NCBI RefSeq assembly: GCF_017315705.1
Contig: NZ_JAFLRF010000005.1
Location: forward strand, 124,001 to 188,000
From: Trinickia mobilis
GTDB taxonomy: Bacteria > Pseudomonadota > Gammaproteobacteria > Burkholderiales > Burkholderiaceae
Length of the DNA: 64,000 nt
Direction: 5' to 3'
Under the pieces are notes generated by a model. It was given only the letters and a program-made list of their open reading frames with translations. It had not been told where the DNA came from and made no database searches. Shown here one piece after another: positions 49,721-57,899 of the stretch (within the stretch, counting starts at the first letter, position 1; every line of letters starts with the position of its first letter). The translations under genes and the position numbers were made by a program.

Positions 49721-50455
49721 TTATTGCGGTTCGCTGCCGCAGGCAAGCGGAGTCTTCAACGAGCGGGCCGGAGCCGGCACGGGGTTTTGCGGAGCCGGCT
49801 GCGTGGAAAGCCACGAAGCGACGGCGTTCACGTCGTCGTCGGTCAGGCGCGTGGCGACTTCGTGCATGCAATCCGGCGCGATCGCGTGACGCGAGCCCGA
49901 ACGCCATGCGCCGAGCTGGGCGCTGATGTAATCGCTATGCAGGCCGACGAGACCCGGAATAGCCGGTTGCATGCCGGTCAACTGCGAGCCGTGGCAGGCC
50001 GCGCAGGCCGGCACGTTCTTCGACGGGATGCCGTGCAGAACAATATCCTTGCCGCGCGCGAGCGTGGCCGGCGAGACCGTCGGCTTCGACGGCGGCGGGT
50101 ACGGCGGGCGCTGCTGGGAGAAGTACGTCGCGATCTCGTGAAGGTAGTCGTCCGAGAGGTACGTCACGAGGTAGTTCATCGGCGGGTACTTCCGGCGGGC
50201 TTCGCGGAAGTTGACGAGCTGATTGTACAGATAGTCGGCCGGCTTGCCCGCGAGGCGCGGGAAGTAGTCATTGTCGGTGCCCTGCCCGTGCGTGCCGTGG
50301 CATGCGGTGCAGCCTTGCACTCGCGATTCCATCGTGTCGACCGGAGGATTGGGTTGAGTCTGCGCTTTCGCAGCGCTATAGACGCCTGCTGTGCCGATCA
50401 GCAAAAGGGCGAGCAGCGGGCGGAAAATGCGTCTTGAAGACACGCGTAACTCCAT
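49721..50455 (-). CDS. Two-haem cytochrome c (c4-like)
   Basis: 244 aa. Signal peptide FRPLLALLLIGTAGVYSAAKA, then two class-I haem sites, CTACH (Cys49, Cys52) and CAACH (Cys151, Cys154), each followed by a domain with a Met-containing loop. The tandem layout is that of cytochrome c4. It is probably a periplasmic electron carrier working with the three-haem protein encoded next. ATG 50455 is chosen as the start of the signal peptide. Confidence 0.9.
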   Translation of the reverse strand: MELRVSSRRIFRPLLALLLIGTAGVYSAAKAQTQPNPPVDTMESRVQGCTACHGTHGQGTDNDYFPRLAGKPADYLYNQLVNFREARRKYPPMNYLVTYLSDDYLHEIATYFSQQRPPYPPPSKPTVSPATLARGKDIVLHGIPSKNVPACAACHGSQLTGMQPAIPGLVGLHSDYISAQLGAWRSGSRHAIAPDCMHEVATRLTDDDVNAVASWLSTQPAPQNPVPAPARSLKTPLACGSEPQ

Positions 50456-50674
50456 GTTATTCGGGGACCTGACCGGGCTTCGATCGGCTCGGTGTATGTA
50501 ATGAGGCAGCCGAGCGCTGCGACGCAGCATTCTATCATCGATGGGTGATGCCGGCTATTTGGCCTACATCGATCCGGTTCCCGTGCGTTCGGCGCTGCGA
50601 CAATATGCCACGCGGCGGTTTTTCTCAGGCGAATGGGGTGCGCCCGGCCGAGGGGGATCAGTGATTGGTGAGAG

Positions 50675-50932
50675 TCAGGTCTTGATCTTGCCGCCCAGCT
50701 TTTCGCAGGTGCCGCGGGGCATCGTCTTGAAGTCGGCAGGATCGTTGCTTTTCGTGGACTGGCCGGCGCAGCTGTGCGCGTCGGTGCCGCAGTCGTTCTG
50801 GCCGGCCTTCGCGACGCCGTAGCACTGGACCTGCGCGTTGGCGTCGCCGGCGTGCGCGGCGAGCGGTGCGGCGCTCGTGGCGGCGGCGAGTGCAGCGGCG
50901 AACAGGGCATGGCGCGATACGGATTTGTTCAT
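50675..50932 (-). CDS. DUF2282-family small periplasmic protein (bufferin-1/BufA1-type precursor)
   Basis: 85 aa. Signal peptide [20 protein letters not shown] ends near AAHAGDA. The mature part [14 protein letters not shown]...HSCAGQ...[12 protein letters not shown] has the four spaced cysteines and end motif of DUF2282. Members of this family include copper-binding bufferin precursors, whose cysteines are modified by a BufB/BufC (DUF692/DUF2063) pair and which are normally followed by a DoxX-type gene. None of those partners is within the window around it. The nearest plus-strand gene is copD, also a copper gene family. Confidence 0.85.
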   Translation of the reverse strand: MNKSVSRHALFAAALAAATSAAPLAAHAGDANAQVQCYGVAKAGQNDCGTDAHSCAGQSTKSNDPADFKTMPRGTCEKLGGKIKT

Positions 50933-51310
50933 GATCGTTTCCTCTCGGTGGCGAAGTGACCGAGGTGGCTGCGCGGCGGTCCTTTCGCGTTCGGCAACAA
51001 AGCGATTCAGATTCATTGTGCAGCATGGACGGGCATTCGCCAACGCCGGTTGACCCGTCGCGAGCGAGGGGCATCGAAGCGTACACTCTCGCCTGCGCAT
51101 GCGGCCGGACCGTGCCGTGACGGCGCGCGCCGTGCATCCGCTGCGCAGTTTCCGACTACTTCCTTTCGATTGCCTGCCGATGAATTATTTCGATCTGTCC
51201 GATCCCTTGGTGCGCGCGCCGTCGATGCGCGCAGCCGCCGCGAGCTTCGACGCTTCTCCGTCTACTTCGGCGCCACGCCTTGCGCCGGACGCAGCGGAGC
51301 GGGTGGTCCG
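50933..51310. other. 378-bp region between DUF2282 gene and copD
   Basis: This is a divergent intergenic region. An open frame from 51183 ([15 protein letters not shown]) ends at 51314, its TGA overlapping the copD ATG, but it lacks a ribosome-binding site and any family resemblance. No copC is present. I found no convincing promoter consensus; regulation by an extracytoplasmic sigma factor, as for other DUF2282 genes, cannot be confirmed here. Confidence 0.45.
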
Positions 51311-52243
51311 ATGAGGCTCGACGGACAGTGGATCGGCCAGGTCGCGATGGCCGCGCTGATGAACGTCGCGTTCGCGTTTGCCATCGGCTCGGCGCTGCTC
51401 GAAACGTGGCTCGCGAAAGAAGGCGGGCGCGCGATCGCTGCGCCATCGCATCACGCATGGCTGCGCGCACAGCGATCTCTCGTTGCAGCGGCCATCGTGC
51501 TCGTGCTGACCGATGCGGGCTGGCTCGTGTATCAGGCCGCTTCGATGAGCGGCTCGGACTTGCTCTCCGCGCTCGGCGTCGTGCCTACCGTGCTTGCGCA
51601 GACCCACGTGGGCCAGGCGTGGTGCGTGGCGTTCGGCGGGGCGGTGCTGGTGCTGCTCGCGGCGCTCTTGGGGCGAGCCGGCACGCTCGGTCATGCGCTG
51701 TTCTGGCTCGCGGTCATCGTTGTCGCGGCAGGCAAGGCGCTGCTCGGACACGCCGCCGACGCGGGCATGTGGTCGGCGGCTGCCGCCATCCATACGCTCC
51801 ATATCCTTGCGACGGGCGCATGGGGCGGCCTGGTGCTGGCCGGCGGTTTCGGCGTCCTCCCCGCGCTCGATTCGTCGGTGGCGCGCGGCGTGCTGATTCG
51901 CGTGGCGAGGCAGGTGTCGCAGGGGTCGCTCGTTGCGCTCGGGTTCGTCGTGATTACGGGCGCGCTCAACGCGGAGCGCGGACTCGGCGGTTCGCTCTCG
52001 CCGCTTCGGTCGAGCACGTGGGGGCATGTGCTGATGCTCAAGCTCGCGCTGGTTGCGCTTGCGATCGTGCTGGGCGGATTGAATCGCATGTCGGCGCTGC
52101 CGCGTCTGCGCCGCACGGCGTCGACGATGGACGCGCATACGTTCAACAACGTGCTGCATCTCGAAGCGCTTGCGATGATCGGCGTGTTCATCGCGGCGGC
52201 GGCTTTGGCGCACAGCGCGCCGGGATATCCCGCGGCAGGCTGA
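51311..52243 (+). CDS. copD: CopD-family membrane protein (copper resistance/uptake)
   Basis: 310 aa with about eight predicted helices. HAADAGMWSAAAAIHTLHILATGAWGGLVLAGGF is the conserved CopD/PcoD segment with paired histidines, and LNRMSALPRLRR the loop near the end. CopD works with periplasmic CopC in moving copper across the inner membrane; no copC is adjacent. ATG 51311 is chosen because the frame upstream (to 51050) is not membrane-like. Its 3' end overlaps the opposite-strand DUF2158 gene by 56 bp. Confidence 0.87.
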   Translation: MRLDGQWIGQVAMAALMNVAFAFAIGSALLETWLAKEGGRAIAAPSHHAWLRAQRSLVAAAIVLVLTDAGWLVYQAASMSGSDLLSALGVVPTVLAQTHVGQAWCVAFGGAVLVLLAALLGRAGTLGHALFWLAVIVVAAGKALLGHAADAGMWSAAAAIHTLHILATGAWGGLVLAGGFGVLPALDSSVARGVLIRVARQVSQGSLVALGFVVITGALNAERGLGGSLSPLRSSTWGHVLMLKLALVALAIVLGGLNRMSALPRLRRTASTMDAHTFNNVLHLEALAMIGVFIAAAALAHSAPGYPAAG

Positions 52244-52574
52244 AGCGCGCGCTCGGCTTGCGCCATGGCAGCTGCGCAGCCGCTGCGGCGCGCAGCGCCC
52301 GCCGCGTATTGCATGCGCACGGTGCTGCCGCGGTCGTGAGCCGCCCGTTGCCCGGCTTGGTCTTCAGCCGGCGCGCATGCTGCGCGCGTTCCAGGGTCGC
52401 CTCGGGAAACATCCCTTGCTGCAAGTCCCCGCGTTGATCGGCCCATTGGCAAATCAGCCAGGTCCCCGGCGCGAATACGACCGGGCCGACGTAGGTCGCG
52501 GTCATCGGCATGCTGCCCGATTTGAGCGTCAGCACGTCGCCGACCCGGTAGCGCGTACGCGATCGATTGAGCAT
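52188..52574 (-). CDS. DUF2158 (YodC-like) small protein with unusual C-terminal extension
   Basis: 128 aa. The first ~70 residues (YRVGDVLTLKSGSMPMTATYVG...LICQWADQRGDLQQGMFPEATLE) match the small YodC/DUF2158 fold. The last ~55 are arginine/alanine-rich and overlap the copD 3' end on the other strand, so they may not be under protein-level selection. Function unknown. It follows the small membrane protein gene by 58 nt on the same strand. Confidence 0.68.
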   Translation of the reverse strand: MLNRSRTRYRVGDVLTLKSGSMPMTATYVGPVVFAPGTWLICQWADQRGDLQQGMFPEATLERAQHARRLKTKPGNGRLTTAAAPCACNTRRALRAAAAAQLPWRKPSARFSLPRDIPARCAPKPPPR

Positions 52575-52632
52575 GAAGCGGTTTGGCTCCGGTATTGTCG
52601 TTGTGCGGGCGGCGATGTTCCAGTTCCGAGAT

Positions 52633-52935
52633 TCATTCGTAGCCGAGCTTGTGACTGAGGATCGGCGCGCAGAACAGCGCGATCGCGCAGCCGGTGACTT
52701 TGCCCTCGAGTTCAGCCGACGCGACGCGCGCGTGATACGCGTGGACCAGCAAATCGAAGAGCTGCGGCGAGCAGTAGATAAGCGCTGCGCCAAGGCAGCA
52801 CTGCCCGATCGCCGATATGCGCCAACCGCGTCCGTAGCCGATCGCCGCGGCGATCACGCGCAGCACGCCGAAAACGACGAGCGTGCCCACGGCTGTTTGT
52901 TCCCGAATCAGATAGTCCGGCAGGAACTCGCCCAT
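52633..52935 (-). CDS. Small three-helix membrane protein
   Basis: 100 aa with a very good GGGAG site 6 nt before ATG 52935. Predicted helices are TAVGTLVVFGVLRVIAAAIGY, AIGQCCLGAALIYC and VTGCAIALFCAPIL. Size and layout could suit a holin, but no lysis gene or phage gene is nearby, so I do not call it one. It probably forms a transcript with the DUF2158 gene. Confidence 0.65.
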   Translation of the reverse strand: MGEFLPDYLIREQTAVGTLVVFGVLRVIAAAIGYGRGWRISAIGQCCLGAALIYCSPQLFDLLVHAYHARVASAELEGKVTGCAIALFCAPILSHKLGYE

Positions 52936-53156
52936 TTGCTGCTCCCTGTTTGTCGTTTGCAGAGAGCACTGCAAGGAGCGGGCCAAGCGTGCCGCGAGCG
53001 CGGCACGCGGGTGCGCGAGCCCCGGACGGCAAGGCTTGCGCGATATTTCCATGCGTCGCGTACGCGCCGCTTGCGCGGGCGCGCGCGACCCATCCGCCCG
53101 TAACGTTGCGTAACTGAGACACCGCCCGCGTCACGCGGGCGCGCGTCAGGCCGGGC

Positions 53157-54305
53157 TCACCACTCCGCGACGCTGCCGTCCGCGTGACGCCACACCGGGT
53201 TGCGCCAGCGATGGCCGGTCTTCGCCATCTCGCGCGCCTTCTCTTCGTTGACTTCGATGCCTAGCCCGGCGCCTTGCGGAATCGAGACGAAGCCGCCTTC
53301 GTATTTGAAGACCTCAGGGTTCTTGATGTAGTCGAGCAGGTCGTTGCCCTTGTTGTAGTGGATGCCGAGACTCTGTTCCTGGATGAACGCGTTGTAGCTG
53401 ACCGCGTCGATCTGCAGACAGGTTGCGAGCGCAATCGGACCGAGCGGGCAGTGCAGCGCGACGGCAACGTCGTAGGCCTCCGCCATCGACGCGATCTTGC
53501 GGCACTCGGTAATGCCGCCCGCGTGCGAGGCGTCCGGCTGGATGATGTCGACGTAGCCGCCCGCGAGAATGTGCTTGAAGTCCCAGCGCGAGTAGAGCCG
53601 CTCGCCGAGCGCGATCGGCGTGCTCGTCTGGTTGACGATGTCGCGCAGCGCCTCGAGGTTTTCCGACAGCACCGGCTCCTCGATGAACATCAGCTTGTAC
53701 GGATCGAGCGCCTTCGCGAGCACCTTCGCCATCGGCTTGTGCACGCGTCCGTGGAAGTCCACGCCGATCCCGACGTGCGGCCCGACCGCTTCGCGCACGG
53801 CGGCGACGTTCTCGATCACTTTTTCGACTTTGTCGAACGTGTCGACGATCTGCAGCTCCTCCGAGCCGTTCATCTTGACCGCTTTGAACCCGCGCTCGAC
53901 CACCGCGCGCGCGTTGTTCGCGACGTCGCTCGGACGGTCGCCGCCGATCCACGAATAGACCTTGATGCGCTCGCGCACCTGGCCGCCGAGCAGCGCGTGC
54001 ACGGGCACGCCGTGGTGTTTGCCTTTGATGTCCCAGAGCGCCTGATCGACGCCGGCGATCGCGCTCATCGAGATCGGACCGCCGCGGTAGAAGCCCGCGC
54101 GGTACATGACCTGCCAGTGGTCTTCGATCAGGAGCGGATCCTTGCCGATCAGGTAGTCGGCGAGCTCGTGGACGGCGGCTTCGACGGTGTGCGCGCGTCC
54201 CTCGACGATCGGCTCGCCCCAGCCGGCCACGCCTTCGTCCGTTTCGATCTTGAGAAAGAGCCAGCGCGGCGGAACGATGAAGGTTTCGAGCTTGGTGATT
54301 TTCAT
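53157..54305 (-). CDS. dgoD: D-galactonate dehydratase
   Basis: 382 aa, the length of E. coli Dgo[21 protein letters not shown] is the typical start. Metal ligands are the Asp of GIGVDFHGR and the Glu residues of MFIEEPV and [12 protein letters not shown]; the catalytic His is in [11 protein letters not shown]. It turns D-galactonate into 2-keto-3-deoxygalactonate in the cytoplasm. The kinase, aldolase and transporter of the pathway are not in the window. It is divergent from the GntR-type regulator, with a perfect palindrome in between. Confidence 0.93.
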   Translation of the reverse strand: MKITKLETFIVPPRWLFLKIETDEGVAGWGEPIVEGRAHTVEAAVHELADYLIGKDPLLIEDHWQVMYRAGFYRGGPISMSAIAGVDQALWDIKGKHHGVPVHALLGGQVRERIKVYSWIGGDRPSDVANNARAVVERGFKAVKMNGSEELQIVDTFDKVEKVIENVAAVREAVGPHVGIGVDFHGRVHKPMAKVLAKALDPYKLMFIEEPVLSENLEALRDIVNQTSTPIALGERLYSRWDFKHILAGGYVDIIQPDASHAGGITECRKIASMAEAYDVAVALHCPLGPIALATCLQIDAVSYNAFIQEQSLGIHYNKGNDLLDYIKNPEVFKYEGGFVSIPQGAGLGIEVNEEKAREMAKTGHRWRNPVWRHADGSVAEW

Positions 54306-54373
54306 GGGCCGATGCCTCCTTGATCTTGGCCTTGGGCGGTGCGAAAGCCGTATCCTAACTCATTGCGGGCTTG

Positions 54374-54393
54374 TAATACTATTAATAGTATTA
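54374..54393. promoter_or_regulatory. Perfect 20-bp palindrome, probable DgoR-type operator
   Basis: The half-site TAATACTATT is followed directly by its exact reverse complement. It is strikingly AT-rich in a region of about 65% GC. It lies 69 nt before dgoD and 129 nt before the regulator, which is the expected place for an autoregulating GntR/FadR-family repressor. Confidence 0.6.
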
Positions 54394-54510
54394 TTCGATG
54401 ATGAATCTTCGTTAGGCGAACGCGGGCGCCCCAGGGCGATGCGTGATAATCGCGCTCGTTTTCAGCGCGCGCAGCGCCCGAACGACAGGGCGCGAGCCCA
54501 CCACAGGAAC

Positions 54511-54524
54511 AGGAGGACACCATT
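54511..54524 (+). promoter_or_regulatory. Shine-Dalgarno AGGAGG followed by ATT start codon
   Basis: AGGAGG (54511-54516), a 5-nt spacer ACACC and ATT (54522-54524) sit exactly where the GntR-family protein should begin. There is no ATG, GTG or TTG in this frame from the stop at 54447 until ATG 54624, which lies inside the DNA-binding domain. Confidence 0.6.
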
Positions 54525-55199
54525 CAGCACGATCTGCACGGGCGCGTCGCCCATCTGCTCGCCACGGCGATCCTGCGCGGCGACTACGCGCCCGAATCGA
54601 CGCTGCCGCGCGAAGCCGAACTGATGGAATCGTTCGGCGTGAGCCGCACCGTGCTGCGCGAGGCGCTGCGCACGCTGACGTCGAAGGGGCTCGTCGAATC
54701 GCGTCCGAAGGTTGGCACGCGCGTGCGGCCGCGCGTCGCGTGGAACCTGCTCGATGCCGACTTGCTCGATTGGTACGCGCGCGTCGCCGAGCCGATGACG
54801 TTCGCGCTGAAGCTCCAGGCGATGCGCGAGATGATCGAGCCGTTTGCGGCCGAACTCGCGGCGCGCGTGCATACCGGCGAGACGCTGGGCCTCATCGAAG
54901 ACGCTCACGCGGCGATGGCGGCGGCGCAGAACGTCGACGAATGGGTGCGCGCGGATCTGCGTTTTCATTTGAGCGTGCTGAACGCGTGCAGCAACGAGTT
55001 GCTGCTGCCGCTCGGCACGTTGATCGAGCGCACGCTCGAAGGGCAGTTGCGGTTGAATGCGAAGCGAGCGGACGTGTTCAACGCGTCGCTTGCCGAGCAC
55101 ACGGCCGTATTCGATGCGATCAGGGCACGCGACGCGCAGGGCGCGCGGCGCGCGATGGCCGATTTGCTCGGCACGACGCGCGGACGGATCGAAAGGTGA
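54522..55199 (+). CDS. dgoR: GntR/FadR-family regulator, DgoR type (ATT start)
   Basis: 225 aa if started at ATT 54522, against 229 aa for E. coli DgoR. The winged helix spans about 5-70: LHGRVAHLLATAILRGDY, LPREAELMESFGVSRTVLREALRTL and KGLVESRPKVGTRV. The FCD effector domain fills the rest, with the metal/ligand residues in the blocks RADLRFHLSVLNACSN and LAEHTAVFDAIRA. From the first ordinary start (ATG 54624) the protein would lose the first half of its DNA-binding domain. It should repress dgoD, and possibly itself, with galactonate as inducer. Confidence 0.82.
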   Translation: MQHDLHGRVAHLLATAILRGDYAPESTLPREAELMESFGVSRTVLREALRTLTSKGLVESRPKVGTRVRPRVAWNLLDADLLDWYARVAEPMTFALKLQAMREMIEPFAAELAARVHTGETLGLIEDAHAAMAAAQNVDEWVRADLRFHLSVLNACSNELLLPLGTLIERTLEGQLRLNAKRADVFNASLAEHTAVFDAIRARDAQGARRAMADLLGTTRGRIER

Positions 55200-55285
55200 T
55201 GTCCGCAGCGCAACACGAGGCCGCGTCGTGCGCGGCAAATCGAGTTCGCCGAGAATCCGCCGAGATCCCTCACGACAGTCCGACG

Positions 55286-55372
55286 ATGGATGAGAAAACC
55301 CTGGCGGCCTACGACCAGGCCGCAGCGTCGTTCGCCGACGATTGGATCGGCGGTTCGATCGCGAGGCAGTGA
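55286..55372 (+). pseudogene. Remnant of a SAM-dependent methyltransferase gene
   Basis: The 28-codon frame begins MDEKTLAAYDQAAASFADDW, which looks like the N-terminus of a class-I SAM methyltransferase, then leaves the family pattern and stops. None of the AdoMet-binding motifs follow. It lies 86 nt after the GntR regulator. Based on a short match, so tentative. Confidence 0.4.
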
Positions 55373-55613
55373 GCGCGTCGTCGGGCAAGCGGATTCATCG
55401 CCTCGTCGTGAAGAAGGCGGAGAGTTGAGCCGGCGTCTGGCAGTGCCGTTTACGCGCGGCCTGCTCTAGTTCGTTTGACTTACAGCATTCGTACGTACGC
55501 TTGGCAACTGCGCGATGTTCGCCGTTCGTGAAAGGATGCGTGCAATCGCGAACAGACCTCGGCACGTTAAAACTGCTGAACCACGAGCGCAGACGCGCGA
55601 TAGGAAGCAGACG

Positions 55614-55832
55614 ATGGACCCTCGATCAATCGAACCCCAAACGGCGAAGGCGCCGGCGAAGAAGGGCCCGTCCAAGCGGATGCTGAACATGCTTTCGGTC
55701 CTGGTCGGGCTGGCGACGTTTGCCGGTGGATTGGCGTGGATTATTTACGCCGAGTTGCCGATCTTCGCGATTCCGCTGGTTAGCTGCGTGCCGGTGATCG
55801 CGGCGGTGGCGTTTCGCAATTGCTGGGACTGA
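55614..55832 (+). CDS. Small membrane protein, unknown
   Basis: 72 aa. A polar, lysine-rich N-terminus (KAPAKKGPSKR) is followed by two hydrophobic helices (MLSVLVGLATFAGGLAWIIYA and FAIPLVSCVPVIAAVAF). No family recognised. Its 3' end overlaps the tail of the deleted GGDEF/EAL gene on the other strand, so one of the two reading frames is not under selection there. Confidence 0.55.
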   Translation: MDPRSIEPQTAKAPAKKGPSKRMLNMLSVLVGLATFAGGLAWIIYAELPIFAIPLVSCVPVIAAVAFRNCWD

Positions 55833-56206
55833 GCGGGTTCGAACGGGGCAGGCTTGCCGAAGTGATAGCCCTGCATGAACGTGCGTCCGAGCAGGACCGT
55901 CAGCCAGATGGTGTTAGCCAGACGCTGGGCGATCTGATGGTCGGTCAGGGTGGCAATCATCTTCCTGCGTCTCGACCAGATCCACAGGCGCACCACGCAT
56001 GCGGCGCAGAGCGTGAAGGGGAGGTATTCGCAGAGCAGTGTGGGCGCTTTTCCGATGTGGGTGATGGCGACCGCGACGCTGTTGATGACGAGAATCAGAT
56101 AAAGCAGCGGCAACTGCCTCGAAAATGCCTCGAACTGGGAGCGCATGAGCAAGCGGTGCTCCCCTCGGGCTTTCGGCATCAATCTGGTAAGACGCATTTT
56201 GGTCAT
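55745..56206 (-). pseudogene. Internally deleted GGDEF/EAL membrane protein
   Basis: 153 codons. Residues ~20-115 form the membrane sensor half seen in some Burkholderia c-di-GMP proteins (QLPLLYLILVINSVAVAITHIG, FTLCAACVVRLWIWSRRR). Directly after TVLLG the frame continues RTFMQGYHFGKPAPFE, which is the closing motif of an EAL domain (compare MQGFFFAKPMP in the intact protein at 5605-8721). The GGDEF domain and nearly all of EAL are missing, without a frame shift. The last ~28 codons are antisense to the small membrane protein gene. No catalytic residue remains. Confidence 0.6.
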
Positions 56207-56390
56207 CCGGCTTGAACCCGATCTTGTGCGACGCGGCTGAAATCGGATGAGCGCGAGGTCGCGCTTGCGCAAAATCTTTTCCCGCCTTTTTTTCGCTGGC
56301 GGGAAGTTTCGAGTGCGGGGCTTGCGTGAGGCTCGTCACATGGCGTGTCCGTCACATGCCCGCGCAGACGTTACGGGGCCGGAAATGACG

Positions 56391-56422
56391 AAAGGGTTAC
56401 AAGCTTCCGCTTGTAACCCTTT
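56391..56422 (-). terminator. Terminator after the lipoprotein gene
   Basis: A perfect 14-bp stem, AAAGGGTTACAAGC with GCTTGTAACCCTTT, closes on TTCC ten bases after the lipoprotein stop. The following T-run is short (TTTC). Confidence 0.65.
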
Positions 56423-56431
56423 GATCGCGTA

Positions 56432-56869
56432 TCAGACGGAGTCGAAGGTCTTCAGCAGATCCGACATGGCCTTCTTGCAGTTGCTCTGAGTGGGGGCGTC
56501 GGCGCGCAGCGCGGCCAATGCGCGGTCGATGGCCTTGTCGACGGTGTGCCAGTCCTGCGGCGAGCGCGGCTTCAAGCCGGCTTCGGCCGAGTCCCATGCG
56601 ACTTCCAAGTCCTTGATCCGTGCTTTCGCTGCCGGAAGGTCGCCCTTGTCCACGGTGGCGGCGACGTCGGCCGCAATGCTGCGAAAGGCGGTCAAGTCGC
56701 CCAGCCGGGATGCTGTCTTTGCCTGGACTGGCGAGTTGGCTTCAGGCGCCGCCGAAGCCGTGCTTGCTGCAGCCGTGCCGGCTGGCTTGGAGCATCCGGC
56801 CGCAAGGGCCAGGACGGCGATGGCCGATGTTGCGGCTACAGGGCGGACGAGTGAAAGTAGGTCGCGCAT
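56432..56869 (-). CDS. Predicted lipoprotein, unknown function
   Basis: 145 aa. Signal [20 protein letters not shown] has lipobox LAAGC. An alanine-rich linker (~30-50) leads into a helical domain ([40 protein letters not shown]...) of the kind seen in small periplasmic helical-bundle proteins. AAGGA precedes the ATG. It lies 29 nt behind the COG4705 membrane protein gene and is probably co-transcribed. Confidence 0.8.
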   Translation of the reverse strand: MRDLLSLVRPVAATSAIAVLALAAGCSKPAGTAAASTASAAPEANSPVQAKTASRLGDLTAFRSIAADVAATVDKGDLPAAKARIKDLEVAWDSAEAGLKPRSPQDWHTVDKAIDRALAALRADAPTQSNCKKAMSDLLKTFDSV

Positions 56870-56898
56870 GATTTTTTCCTTGAATTGCGGCGGGGAGG

Positions 56899-57681
56899 TT
56901 ATTGGACGGCTTGCGCGTTGCGGCGGCCGCCCGCACTGAACTGCTCGACGGCCACCAGCATCACGATCACGGTCAGGAAGAGGACGCTGGTCCACATGGC
57001 GCCCATGCCGATGCCGCCGTAGGTCCTGGCCTGCGTCAGCAAATCGCCGAGCGCGGCGCCAAAGGGGCGCGTCAGGATGTACCCGAGCCAGAAGGTCAGC
57101 ACGGCATTGCCGCCCATGCGCCAGGCCGCGTACGTGACGGCAATCAGCGCGCCGAACGACACGGCGCCCCACGCGAAGCCAAGACTGAGCGCTTCGGTTG
57201 CCAGATCGCCTGCCGCGGTGCCGAGCGCAAACGTGCAGAGGATGGCGGCCCAATAAAACAGCTCGCGGCTGCGCGTGACGATTTCGTGAATGGAGAGGGT
57301 GCGCTCCACGCGATACCAGACCGCGAAAATCGCGGCGAGCGCCACGGCAAACGCCGATGTGCTGACGTACAAGCTGATGCCGAGTCCATCGGTGAGCAAG
57401 TCGGTGATCTGGGTGCCGACAATGCTCACCAGGACGACCGACAGCCAGTAAAGCCAAGGCGTGTAGCGCCGCGTGCGCAACTGCGCAACGAGGGCGGCTG
57501 CCAGCAGCGCGCCCATGACCGCGCGGGTCGCGCCTTGGCCCCAGCCGGCATCGACCGCCAGAAAGTCGGCGCCCGTTTCGCCGACCGTGGTCGACATGAT
57601 CTTGATGATCCAAAACGACAGGGCGATTTCGGGGACTTTGCTGAGCCAGCTTGTCGATGTGGGTGTCGGCAGTGCATTCAT
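56899..57681 (-). CDS. COG4705-type membrane protein with fourfold repeat
   Basis: 260 aa with eight or so helices. A short motif recurs four times: [38 protein letters not shown] and [15 protein letters not shown], each at the end of a helix. [25 protein letters not shown] is typical of the uncharacterised COG4705 membrane-anchored proteins. The repeated acidic residues inside the membrane hint at cation transport, but no function is established. It is followed by the lipoprotein gene at 56432. Confidence 0.75.
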   Translation of the reverse strand: MNALPTPTSTSWLSKVPEIALSFWIIKIMSTTVGETGADFLAVDAGWGQGATRAVMGALLAAALVAQLRTRRYTPWLYWLSVVLVSIVGTQITDLLTDGLGISLYVSTSAFAVALAAIFAVWYRVERTLSIHEIVTRSRELFYWAAILCTFALGTAAGDLATEALSLGFAWGAVSFGALIAVTYAAWRMGGNAVLTFWLGYILTRPFGAALGDLLTQARTYGGIGMGAMWTSVLFLTVIVMLVAVEQFSAGGRRNAQAVQ

Positions 57682-57899
57682 CGTGGTCTCTCAGTCGAGG
57701 TGAACGGGATGTGCGCTAGTCTGGCAAGTCAGGCTTAGGGCAGTCATAGGCCGTTTGCCTGCGCATGCGTTGGCCGATTGACGGGACGAGGACGCGCCGA
57801 CGATGTCGAATGGAAGGCGGATGCGGGGGGATGTGCTGTGATTGGCTGCCGCTCGGAGACCGGTCACCCAATTTCTGGCCGCGCGGTTCGAGCGCAAAG

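Noticed and set aside
48434-50437. 667-codon frame antisense to the two cytochrome genes
   Set aside because: It spans two genes and their gap, which real genes do not do, and has no recognisable domain.
51183-51314. 43-codon frame overlapping the copD start by ATGA
   Set aside because: No ribosome-binding site and no resemblance to CopC or any other family; not listed as a gene.
52633-52935. Small three-helix protein as a phage holin
   Set aside because: No endolysin, spanin or other phage gene nearby; size and helices alone are not enough.
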